Below the pieces are notes generated by a model. The model was not told the origin of the DNA. It did no database searches and was given only the letters and a program-made list of their open reading frames with translations. Of a stretch of DNA of 64,000 bases, positions 34,864-42,434 are shown piece after piece. The stretch's first letter is position 1; each line of letters begins with the position of its first letter. Source of the stretch: CALEMW01 sp964343835 (GTDB lineage: Bacteria > Krumholzibacteriota > Krumholzibacteriia > LZORAL124-64-63); contig CAYFKR010000001.1 in assembly GCA_964343835.1 (NCBI GenBank), positions 248,001 through 312,000 on the forward strand, read 5' to 3'. The position numbers and the translations under genes were made by a program.

Positions 34864-34896
34864 GACGCCCCCTCTCCGGAAAGAGGGGGCGTCTTT
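34864..34896 (+). terminator. Terminator of the GAPDH operon
   Basis: A 12-bp perfect stem (GACGCCCCCTCT 34864-34875 with 34882-34893, loop CCGGAA) is followed by TTTCGTT. It lies 23 bases after the gap stop codon. Confidence 0.85.
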
Positions 34897-34937
34897 CGTT
34901 CGCCTCAGGCACCCCTACATGCCTCCGGCGAACAGGT

Positions 34938-34989
34938 CACCACGTCTTCGCCCTTGGAGGTCCCGTAACCCTCCGAGATCCGTGGTGAT
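34938..34989. other. Structured element in the 303-bp gap between gap and the next gene
   Basis: An outer 8-bp stem TCACCACG (34938-34945) with CGTGGTGA (34982-34989) encloses an inner stem GGAGG (34957-34961) with CCTCC (34971-34975). The rest of the 34841-35143 gap holds only the gap terminator and a promoter at 35103-35111. I do not recognise a known RNA class; short reading frames here have no ribosome site. It could be part of an unlisted RNA or a chance fold. Confidence 0.3.
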
Positions 34990-35102
34990 GTCGACTCGTG
35001 CCTGCTCGGTGTCGTTCTCGATGCGGCGGGTGTCCCTACGTGGATCCCGAGGGCGGGTTGCACCCGAAAACGACTTTTCGCCGGGGCGCCGGCAACCCGT
35101 TG

Positions 35103-35111
35103 TGATATAAT
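35103..35111 (+). promoter_or_regulatory. Extended -10 promoter for the secreted-protein gene
   Basis: TGATATAAT (35103-35111) combines a perfect TATAAT with the extended TGn element. It stands out as AT-rich in GC-rich DNA, 33 bases before the GTG start at 35144. No good -35 is visible, which extended -10 promoters do not need. Confidence 0.6.
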
Positions 35112-35143
35112 GTGAGTTCGCCACAGCCCGGGAGACATCGACC

Positions 35144-35854
35144 GTGAACCGACCCGCCCGCCCCCTGCAGGTCCTGTTCCTGCTGTTCGCCGCCTCGTTC
35201 CTCGAGGCGGTTCCCGCACGCGCCGATCGCCCGGCGCCGCGGGTCGAGCCCGTTCCCGCCGCCGCCGAACGCTATGCGGGCGACTGCCGCATCGGCAACG
35301 AGGCCACCGCCCACTCCTACGCCGGCTGGTGGGGAGGCGGGGAGGAGTCGTACGCCGTGCGCATCGATCCCATGGCCTCGGACTGCGGCTGCAGCGCGGG
35401 CATCGCCGTCCAGTCGGTCCACATCAGCCTGTGGCTCGAGCCCGGCGACCAGCTCCTGATGAAGAGCCGCATCCTGGAGGCGGACCTGGTCGGCCCCGGC
35501 TGCGACCGGCCGGGCGACGTGCTCATGGATTCCGCCTGGCACGTGGAGGCCGACATTCCCGCTCCCGGCGTCTACGACGTGGAGATCCCCACCTTCTTCT
35601 GGTGCGCCGAGGTCCTGGAGCCCTACTACGTGACCGTGGATTTCTTCGCGGCCATCGCACCCGGCCTCAAGCTCGTGGGCGGGGGCGATTCGACCTCGTG
35701 CCGCGTCTGGAACGACTGGGGGAGCGGCTGGGTGGACCTGAGCACCATGGGCTTCCTGGACGACCTGACCATCTGGACCGACACGGACTGCTGCAGCGCG
35801 CCCATCGGGAACGAGGGTGCCAGCTGGAGCGACCTGAAAGCCCGGTTCCGCTAG
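35144..35854 (+). CDS. Secreted cysteine-rich protein, unknown function
   Basis: A 236-residue exported protein with a signal peptide (about residues 1-28, ending PARA). Ten or more cysteines are spread through the mature part (GDCRIGNE, DCGCSAG, GPGCDRPGD, FFWCAEV, SCRVWNDWG, DCCSAPIGNEG), suggesting disulfides in a beta-rich extracellular domain. Segments such as HISLWLEPGDQLLMKSRI and VYDVEIPTFFW suggest a jelly-roll-like fold. There is no FlgD-type tail. The family resembles short unnamed proteins in other FCB genomes, but I cannot name it. The start is GTG 35144, behind GGGAGA nine bases upstream. It is probably a single-gene unit, 110 bp before the aminopeptidase. Confidence 0.7.
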   Translation: MNRPARPLQVLFLLFAASFLEAVPARADRPAPRVEPVPAAAERYAGDCRIGNEATAHSYAGWWGGGEESYAVRIDPMASDCGCSAGIAVQSVHISLWLEPGDQLLMKSRILEADLVGPGCDRPGDVLMDSAWHVEADIPAPGVYDVEIPTFFWCAEVLEPYYVTVDFFAAIAPGLKLVGGGDSTSCRVWNDWGSGWVDLSTMGFLDDLTIWTDTDCCSAPIGNEGASWSDLKARFR

Positions 35855-35964
35855 CCGATTTGCGGCCGTTCGGCCGATCATGGTATCCTTATGGGGTGAC
35901 GGGCCGCCGCCGGGCGGCCCTTCGCGTCCTCCCCGCCTTCGCCCGATTCCGACGAGGAGACACG

Positions 35965-38655
35965 ATGTTCCGGACCGCCACGTACGTGCTGCTGGGCCTG
36001 CTGTTGCTCCCGGCTCTGGCCCTGGCCGACACCACGCCCGAACTCGAGAACGAGATCAACGAGGCCCTGGCCCACCGCGCCGAGGAGGCCGCCAACAAGA
36101 TCCGCCTGCTGGGCAAGATGGAGCGCATGGCCGCGGAGAAGACGGCCAACCAGGACGACTGGGACGCGATCCACTACGACATCGACCTGACGCTGTCGCC
36201 GTCGACCAACACGCTGAACGGCGTGGTGACCGTCACGGCCGAGGTCACCGGCGCCTTCATCACCACCCTCGACCTGAACCTCGACTCCAACATGACCGTC
36301 ACCGCCGCCACGTCCGGCGGCGCGGCGACCACGTGGAACCACGCGTCGAACATCCTGACGGTGGACCTGGACGCCCCCTACACCAACAGCTACACGGTGG
36401 TCGTGTCGGTGACCTACACGGGCGATCCGTCCGGCGACTACTTCGGCTGGTCCAGCTACGGCGGCGAGGACATGATCTGGACCCTCAGCGAGCCCTTCGG
36501 CGCCCGCGAGTGGTGGCCCTGCAAGGACGTGAACACGGACAAGGCCGACTCCCTGGACATCACCGTCACCGTGCCCGACAACCTGATCGTGGCGTCCAAC
36601 GGCCTGATCGTCTCGGACACCACGGGCGGCGGGCTGCGCACGACCCACTGGCGCACCAACTACCCCATCGTGACCTACCTGGTGTCCCTGGCCATCCATC
36701 CCTACCAGACGTTCTCGACCTGGTACACGCCCCTGGGCGGCGGCGACCCCATGGAGCTCCAGCACTACGTGTTCGCCGACCAGTACACCAGCGCCCAGAG
36801 CGCCTACGGCGCCACGGACGAGATGATGACCGTGTTCGCCACGGCCTTCGGCGAGTACCCCTTCATCGACGAGAAGTACGGCCACGCCTCGTTCACCTGG
36901 GGCGGGGGCATGGAGCACCAGACCCTGTCGTCCATGGGCGGGTTGTGGGAGGACGTGATCGCCCACGAGCTGGGGCACCAGTGGTGGGGCGACATGATCA
37001 CCTGCGCCGACTTCCACGACATCTGGCTCAACGAGGGATTCGCCACCTGGTGCGAGGCCTACTGGAAGGAGCAGACGGCGGGTGTGGCCACCTACAAGGC
37101 GTACATGGATGCCGCGGCCTACATGGGGCCCGGCACCATCTACGTGGAGGACCTGTCCAACTTCTGGGCCATCTTCGATTCCAACCTGAGCTACAACAAG
37201 GCGTCGTGGGTGGTGCACATGCTGCGCGGCGTGCTGGGCGACGTGGACTTCTTCGCCGGCCTGGCCGCCTACCGCTCCCAGTACGGCTTCGGCAGCGCCA
37301 GCACCGAGCAGTTCCGCGACGTGATGGAGGTCGTGTCGGGCCGCGATCTGGACGCCTTCTTCCAGCAGTGGATCCACGGCGAGTACTTCCCCGTGTATGC
37401 CCTGTCGTGGTCCCAGTCGGGGAGCGACCTGAACCTGAACATCGACCAGGTGCAGACGAACACCGGCCTGTTCGACATGCCGATCACGGTGCGCGTGACG
37501 ACGGACCTGGGCACCGTGGACGTGGTGGTGGGAAACGCGCTGGCCAGCCAGGGCTACGTGATCCCTGTGACCGGCACGGTGGAGTCGGTGGTGCTGGATC
37601 CCGACGACTGGATCCTCTGCCAGATCGAATCCTCGGTGACCTCGCCGACCCTGGATCAGGGCGTGCTGGTGGTCAACGGCGTGCACTGGGACACCTACGG
37701 CGCCGAGATCACCTCCTGCTACGACGACAGCGTGTTCTGGGGCGCCCACGACATGGACTTCTGGGACTGCTTCGCCGAGCCGGCCGGAGGCTATCCCGCC
37801 ATCCTGCCCGCGCCGGTGGGCACCGGCCCCGTGCCGGGCGACGTGCTGGGGCAGTACTCGGCCGTCGTGTGGGTGGGCAACAACTACAACGGCGACCTGG
37901 CCGACTGGGCCGAGACGCCGATCCAGTCGTACCTGGAGGCGGGCGGCAACGTGCTGCTGCTGGGCCGCCATCTGCACGACCACCTGGACACGGACCTGAG
38001 CGCCCGTCTGGGGCTGGCCTGGACGGTGGACGACGCCTCGCTGAGCGGCGGCATCACGGCCGTGGCGCCGGGCATGGTCCCGGTGGCGTCCATCGGGACC
38101 CAGAGCTGGTTGGACGCCTTCTCCACGTCCGTCGGCGCGGAGACGACGCTGCTCTTCACCGGCACCATCGGCGGCGGCACCAACGGCATGGGCGCCGTGA
38201 ACGAACCGGCGGCGGGCGGTACGCACCGGCCCGACGGCGGGCGCCTGGCCGTGATCTCCGGCCGGCCCTATCGCTACGATCACGCCTCGCTGCGGTCCAA
38301 CGTGGAATATCTCCTTTCGAACACCTTCGGCGAGCCCTACACTCCGGTCACGGCCGTCGAGGGGAGCGGGCCGCCGGCCCGGGCCGCCCTCGGCGCCAAC
38401 TATCCGAACCCGTTCAACCCCCGGACGGTCATCCCCTTCGCCCTGTCCTCGGCGGGACGACTGGAGTTGACGGTCCACGACGCCGCGGGCCGCCTGGTGC
38501 GGACCCTGATCGCGGAGCAGCGGCCCGCCGGTGCGGGGGAATCGGTCTGGGATGGTCTCGACGACGGAGGCCGCCCCGTGGCCTCGGGCACCTATTTCGC
38601 GCGCCTGAAGACGGCCGCCGACGTGCGTTCGCGGCCCCTGGTGCTGGTGAGGTAG
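35965..38655 (+). CDS. Secreted M1-family aminopeptidase with FlgD-like sorting tail
   Basis: An 896-residue exported zinc peptidase. The signal peptide is residues 1-21. The M1 N-terminal saddle domain covers about 60-250. The catalytic domain has GGGMEHQ (313-319, the GxMEN exopeptidase motif with His for Asn) and HELGHQWW (H334, E335, H338) with the third ligand E357 in NEGFATW, exactly 18 residues on. Residues 550-800 form an extra domain reminiscent of a glutamine-amidotransferase/ThuA-like fold (GAEITSCYDDSVFWG, LEAGGNVLLLGRH). The last 85 residues are the FlgD-like tail with NYPNPFNPRT. It probably digests peptides at the cell surface or outside. Start ATG 35965 follows GAGGAGACACG. 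Confidence 0.87.
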   Translation: MFRTATYVLLGLLLLPALALADTTPELENEINEALAHRAEEAANKIRLLGKMERMAAEKTANQDDWDAIHYDIDLTLSPSTNTLNGVVTVTAEVTGAFITTLDLNLDSNMTVTAATSGGAATTWNHASNILTVDLDAPYTNSYTVVVSVTYTGDPSGDYFGWSSYGGEDMIWTLSEPFGAREWWPCKDVNTDKADSLDITVTVPDNLIVASNGLIVSDTTGGGLRTTHWRTNYPIVTYLVSLAIHPYQTFSTWYTPLGGGDPMELQHYVFADQYTSAQSAYGATDEMMTVFATAFGEYPFIDEKYGHASFTWGGGMEHQTLSSMGGLWEDVIAHELGHQWWGDMITCADFHDIWLNEGFATWCEAYWKEQTAGVATYKAYMDAAAYMGPGTIYVEDLSNFWAIFDSNLSYNKASWVVHMLRGVLGDVDFFAGLAAYRSQYGFGSASTEQFRDVMEVVSGRDLDAFFQQWIHGEYFPVYALSWSQSGSDLNLNIDQVQTNTGLFDMPITVRVTTDLGTVDVVVGNALASQGYVIPVTGTVESVVLDPDDWILCQIESSVTSPTLDQGVLVVNGVHWDTYGAEITSCYDDSVFWGAHDMDFWDCFAEPAGGYPAILPAPVGTGPVPGDVLGQYSAVVWVGNNYNGDLADWAETPIQSYLEAGGNVLLLGRHLHDHLDTDLSARLGLAWTVDDASLSGGITAVAPGMVPVASIGTQSWLDAFSTSVGAETTLLFTGTIGGGTNGMGAVNEPAAGGTHRPDGGRLAVISGRPYRYDHASLRSNVEYLLSNTFGEPYTPVTAVEGSGPPARAALGANYPNPFNPRTVIPFALSSAGRLELTVHDAAGRLVRTLIAEQRPAGAGESVWDGLDDGGRPVASGTYFARLKTAADVRSRPLVLVR

Positions 38656-38670
38656 CCCCTCGGGAGAACC

Positions 38671-39555
38671 GTGCGCCGCCTGACGATCCTGATCCTGCTC
38701 CTGCTCGGAACCGGCGCCTCGGCGCCGGTTCCGGCGTGCTCCGAACCCGCTGCGGCGTCGCCGTCGCGGATCGTGTCGTTGGCTCCCAGCGTCACCGAGG
38801 TGCTGTTCGCCGTGGGCGCCGGCGACCGGGTGGTGGGGGTGACGGACTGGTGCCGTCGTCCCGTGGAAGTCGCCGGGCTGCCGCGCGTGGGCGGCCACGT
38901 GGACCCCAGCCTGGAGGCCGTGGCGGCCCTGCGGCCCGACCTGGTGGTGCTGGAGGAGGCCAACGCCGACGTGCGTCGCCGTCTGGAGCGGCTGGGGCTG
39001 AACGTGCTCACGGTGGAGCATCGGAACCTGGCGGGGGTGCTGGAGTCGCTCACCGTCGTGGGCGAGGCCTGCGGCGTCGCCGACGGGGCCGCGGCCCTGC
39101 GTGCGGAGCTGGAGGGGCGGCTCGAGACCGTCCGGATCACGGTGGCGTCGCGGCGTCCGGTGCGGGCCCTGCTCGTCGTCGGCCGCGACATCGCGTCCGG
39201 AGAGCTGCGCGACGTCTTCGCGGCGGGGCGCGGCACCTTCCTGGGCGAGCTGCTGGAGGCGGCGGGCGGCGTGAACGCCTGCCCGGTGGACGCGGTGCGC
39301 TACCCGACCCTCACCCGCGAAGCGCTCATGCGCCTGGCGCCGGAGGTGGTCGTGGAGCTGGCGCCCGAGCTGGTGGACCGAGACGGCGCCGAGCGGCTGA
39401 TCGCCGCCTGGGGACGCCTGGGCGTGCCGGCGGCGCGGAACGGTCGCGTCCACGTGGTGCTGGACGACGGGCCCATGATCCCGGGGCCGGGCGTCATCGA
39501 CACCCTCGAGATGCTGGCGGACCTGCTGGAGGACGCCGGGGAGGTGCAGCCGTGA
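38671..39555 (+). CDS. Periplasmic binding protein of a BtuF/FecB-type cobalamin or iron-complex importer
   Basis: A 294-residue binding protein with a signal peptide and possible lipobox VPAC (Cys about 23). The two-lobed fold of the BtuF/FhuD class is plain: RIVSLAPSVTEVLFAVGAGDRVVGVTDWC, VGGHVDPSLEAVAALRPDLVV and a long bridging helix. The Cys in DWC and the sequence DWCRRP are common in BtuF-like proteins, favouring cobalamin, but siderophore or heme cannot be excluded. The start is GTG 38671, 15 bp after the aminopeptidase stop, behind CGGGAG. The next gene overlaps its stop. No cobalamin riboswitch or TonB receptor is seen nearby. Confidence 0.85.
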   Translation: MRRLTILILLLLGTGASAPVPACSEPAAASPSRIVSLAPSVTEVLFAVGAGDRVVGVTDWCRRPVEVAGLPRVGGHVDPSLEAVAALRPDLVVLEEANADVRRRLERLGLNVLTVEHRNLAGVLESLTVVGEACGVADGAAALRAELEGRLETVRITVASRRPVRALLVVGRDIASGELRDVFAAGRGTFLGELLEAAGGVNACPVDAVRYPTLTREALMRLAPEVVVELAPELVDRDGAERLIAAWGRLGVPAARNGRVHVVLDDGPMIPGPGVIDTLEMLADLLEDAGEVQP

Positions 39556-40346
39556 CCGACATGATCGACGTGCGCCACCTGCGCCTCGAGCTGGACGGTT
39601 CCAGGATCCTGGACGACGTCTCGTTCGTCATCGAGAAGGGGCAACGGTGGGCGCTGGTGGGGCCCAACGGGGCGGGCAAGTCGTCGTTGTTGAAGTGCCT
39701 GTCGCGCATCCATCGGGACTGGCAGGGACGGATCACCATCGACGGCGTGGACTCACGCGGCTACACCAATCGCGAGCTGGCCCGCCTGGTGGCCTACGTG
39801 CCCCAGGCCGGCGGGCGTCTGCCGCCGTTCACGGTGCGCGAGACCATCGTGATGTCGCGCTATCCCCACCTGTCGCACTTCGCGACCCTCGGGCCGGCGG
39901 ACCACTCTCTGGTGAAGGACGTGCTCGCCCGCACCGGGCTGGGCCCCCTGGCCGATCGTCCGATGGCCACCCTCAGCGGTGGGGAGCGTCAGAAGGTGTT
40001 CCTGGCCTCGGCCCTGGCCCAGGGTGCGCCGATCCTGCTGCTGGACGAACCGACCACCTTCCTGGACCCGCGCCACGCCCACGACCTGCGCAGCCTCATC
40101 CACACCCTGAACCGCGAGGAGGGGGTGACGGTGATCGAGGCGACCCACGACCTCAACGCCGCCGTCCTGGACGCGGACCGCATCTTCGCCCTGCGCGACG
40201 GGCGCACCCACTTCTTCGGGCCGCCGGACTCGTTCTACGATCCGGAGGTGCTGCGCATGCTGTACGACCGCAGCTTCCTGCTGGGGGAGCACCCCGAGAC
40301 CGGACAGCCCATGATCCTGCCCGGGAGGTGCGGCGATGAAGCGTAG
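39552..40346 (+). CDS. ABC transporter ATPase (BtuD/FecE-like)
   Basis: A 264-residue ATPase energising the importer. It has Walker A VGPNGAGKSS, Q-loop YVPQAGG, signature LSGGERQKVFLASAL, Walker B ILLLDEPTTFLD and H-loop ATHDLNAA. The spacing and HAHDLRSLIHTLNREEGVTV segment are typical of the cobalamin/iron-siderophore class. The start is GTG 39552, overlapping the binding-protein stop (GTGA); an internal ATG at 39561 is the alternative. It overlaps the permease gene by 11 bases. Confidence 0.88.
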   Translation: MTDMIDVRHLRLELDGSRILDDVSFVIEKGQRWALVGPNGAGKSSLLKCLSRIHRDWQGRITIDGVDSRGYTNRELARLVAYVPQAGGRLPPFTVRETIVMSRYPHLSHFATLGPADHSLVKDVLARTGLGPLADRPMATLSGGERQKVFLASALAQGAPILLLDEPTTFLDPRHAHDLRSLIHTLNREEGVTVIEATHDLNAAVLDADRIFALRDGRTHFFGPPDSFYDPEVLRMLYDRSFLLGEHPETGQPMILPGRCGDEA

Positions 40347-41337
40347 CGTCATCCTGCTGGGCCTGTTCGCCCTGGCCGCATCCACCCTGGTGCTCACGCC
40401 GTTCTTCGGCATGAAGGCCATCAGTCCCGGCGAGGCCGCGGGCTGGTCGGCGGCTGCGCCCGGCGCCGTGGACGAGACGGAGATCTTCTGGCGCCTGCGC
40501 GTGCCGCGGGTCGTGCTGGCGTTCCTGGCCGGAGCGGCCCTGGCCGTGGGGGGCATGATCTTCCAGGCCCTGTTCCGCAACGACCTGGCCACGCCGTTCA
40601 CCCTGGGCGTGAGCAGCGGCGCCGCCCTGGGCGCCACCCTGCACCTGCGTCTGGGACTGACCTTCGCCGTGGCGTGGTTCGACGGCATCTCGGTATCGGC
40701 CTTCGCAGGCGCCCTGCTGGCGGTGGGGATGGTCCATCTGCTGGCCCGCGCCCGGCCCGACGCCACCGGTGGCACCATGCTGCTGGCGGGGGTGGCGGTG
40801 AACTTCACGCTGTCGAGCCTGTTGCTCTTCGTGCACTACACGTCCGACGCGGCCCAGTCGTTCAACATCCTGCGCTGGCTCATGGGGCGGCTGGACGTCG
40901 TGGGCATGGAGACGGTGTGGGGACTGCTGCCCCTGGTGGCCGTCGGGGGCGGCATGGGGCTCGTGATGCACCGCGAGCTGAACCTGATGTCGGTGGGGGA
41001 GGACTTCGCCGCCAGCCGCGGCGTCGACGCCTCCCGCACCCGCTCCCTGTTCTTCGTGGCGGTGAGCCTCATGGTGGGTGGCGTGGTGGCGGTCTGCGGG
41101 CCCATCGGGTTCGTGGGCATGATGGCGCCCCACATCTGCCGGCTGCTGGTGGGGGCGGACCATCGCTGGCTGGGGCCGGCGTCGCTCATGCTCGGCGGCA
41201 TGTTCCTGGCCCTCAGCGACCTGATCGCGCGGTCGGTGGCGGCGCCGGCGGAGCTGCCGGTGGGCATCGTCACCGCCCTGCTGGGCGGACCGTTCTTCCT
41301 GTGGCTGCTGGTCAGGAAGCGCGGCGTCCGCGCCTGA
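40336..41337 (+). CDS. FecCD-family permease (BtuC-like)
   Basis: A 333-residue inner-membrane permease with about ten helices. It shows the FecCD family hallmarks: FWRLRVPRVVLAFLAGAALAVGGMIFQALFRN, LGVSSGAALGA and GPIGFVGMMAPHICRLLVG, the last forming the coupling loop that touches the ATPase. It forms the channel of the cobalamin or iron-complex importer encoded by 38671-41337. Start ATG 40336 follows GGGAGGTGCGGCG, inside the end of the ATPase gene. Confidence 0.9.
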   Translation: MKRSVILLGLFALAASTLVLTPFFGMKAISPGEAAGWSAAAPGAVDETEIFWRLRVPRVVLAFLAGAALAVGGMIFQALFRNDLATPFTLGVSSGAALGATLHLRLGLTFAVAWFDGISVSAFAGALLAVGMVHLLARARPDATGGTMLLAGVAVNFTLSSLLLFVHYTSDAAQSFNILRWLMGRLDVVGMETVWGLLPLVAVGGGMGLVMHRELNLMSVGEDFAASRGVDASRTRSLFFVAVSLMVGGVVAVCGPIGFVGMMAPHICRLLVGADHRWLGPASLMLGGMFLALSDLIARSVAAPAELPVGIVTALLGGPFFLWLLVRKRGVRA

Positions 41338-41396
41338 TTGACGGGGCCCGCGGGGCCGTCTAGACTTGTGGGTTCCATGCGCTTCCGGAGGTTCGC

Positions 41397-42434
41397 GTGC
41401 CCGGTTTCCTGAAACGACTCCCTCTGCTGCTGATCGGCCTGGTCGTGGCCCTCGTCCTGGGCGAGGTGCTGCTGCGCGCCATCGGCTACGGCGAGGTGAC
41501 GCCGGGCCTGAAATTCGACATGAACACCCGCGCCGCCCTCGAGCAGGGACGTTTCGCCGCCCACGACGACCTCTTTTGGACCCTGCCGCCCACCCCCGGC
41601 CCCGCCGACCGCGCCATGAACGCCGTGCACCCCGGGCGGTCGATCCGCCCCAAGGGAAAGGGCCGTCGTGTGCTGGTGCTGGGTGATTCCTGCAGCAGGC
41701 TCTCCGTTTCGACCCTGCCCTATTCCGGGACCCTCCAGGAACGGTTGTTCAGCGAGGGCGCCGAGGTGCTCAACGCCAGCGTGCCCGGTTACACCACCCA
41801 CCAGGGCCTGACCTGGCTGCGGCTCCAGCTCCTGGAAGCCTCCCCCGACGTGACGGTGGTCTACTTCGGCTGGAACGACCACTGGCGCGCCACCGGCATG
41901 ACCGACCGCGCCTATGCCGAGTCCATGGCGCCCAACCGGCCGCGTCTGCTGACCCTGCTGGACCGCCGTTCCGACGTGCCCGATTTCCGGGTGCCCGCGG
42001 ACCACTACCGGGAGAACCTGGAGACGATGATCGACGAGCTGAGGGCCGCCGGCTCCGACGTGGTGCTGGTGGCGGCGCCGTCCAGGTTCACCGGCGAGGC
42101 GCGCCTGCGGCTGGTGCAGACCGGCTACCTGCTGCCCGACGACGACGTGGCGGAGATCCACGCCCGGTACCTGGACATCGTGCGCTCGTTCGCGGGCCGC
42201 GACGGCGTGTCGGTGCTGTCGGGCGATCGCCTCTACGACCAGCTCGGCCGTCAGATTCCCCTGCTGCACCGCGACGGCATCCACCCCACCGACCAGGGCC
42301 ACGCCGCCCTGGGCGCGGCCCTGGCCGAGATGATCCGCTCGGGCGCCGGCGCCGACGGCTCCATCCCGCCCCGGCTGTTGACGGCGGCGCGCCTGGCCGT
42401 CGATGCGGGGTCCAACGGAGGGGGCGCGCAGTGA
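41397..42434 (+). CDS. SGNH/GDSL-family hydrolase or acyl-modifying esterase, membrane-anchored
   Basis: A 345-residue protein with one N-terminal membrane helix (residues 8-25) and an SGNH domain. Block I reads VLGDSCSR (the family's GDSL with Ser kept), block III has the Asn of FGWNDHW, and block V is DGIHPTDQGH with the catalytic Asp-His pair. Anchoring and its place at the head of a glycosyltransferase/carbamoyltransferase cluster suggest it edits acyl groups on a surface glycan or glycolipid, as AlgJ/PatB-type proteins do; that is inference. The start is GTG 41397 behind CGGAGG. Its TGA overlaps the GTG of the next gene. Confidence 0.82.
   Translation: MPGFLKRLPLLLIGLVVALVLGEVLLRAIGYGEVTPGLKFDMNTRAALEQGRFAAHDDLFWTLPPTPGPADRAMNAVHPGRSIRPKGKGRRVLVLGDSCSRLSVSTLPYSGTLQERLFSEGAEVLNASVPGYTTHQGLTWLRLQLLEASPDVTVVYFGWNDHWRATGMTDRAYAESMAPNRPRLLTLLDRRSDVPDFRVPADHYRENLETMIDELRAAGSDVVLVAAPSRFTGEARLRLVQTGYLLPDDDVAEIHARYLDIVRSFAGRDGVSVLSGDRLYDQLGRQIPLLHRDGIHPTDQGHAALGAALAEMIRSGAGADGSIPPRLLTAARLAVDAGSNGGGAQ

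Noticed and set aside
34905..35219. Short minus-strand frame ending TCSPEACRGA, considered as a peptide precursor
   Set aside because: No ribosome site, no maturation or export genes near, and the frame overlaps the promoter and start of the secreted-protein gene.
41670..41700. Loss of the active-site serine in the SGNH hydrolase because GDSL reads GDSC
   Set aside because: The Ser of the motif is kept; only the non-catalytic fourth residue differs, as in many family members.
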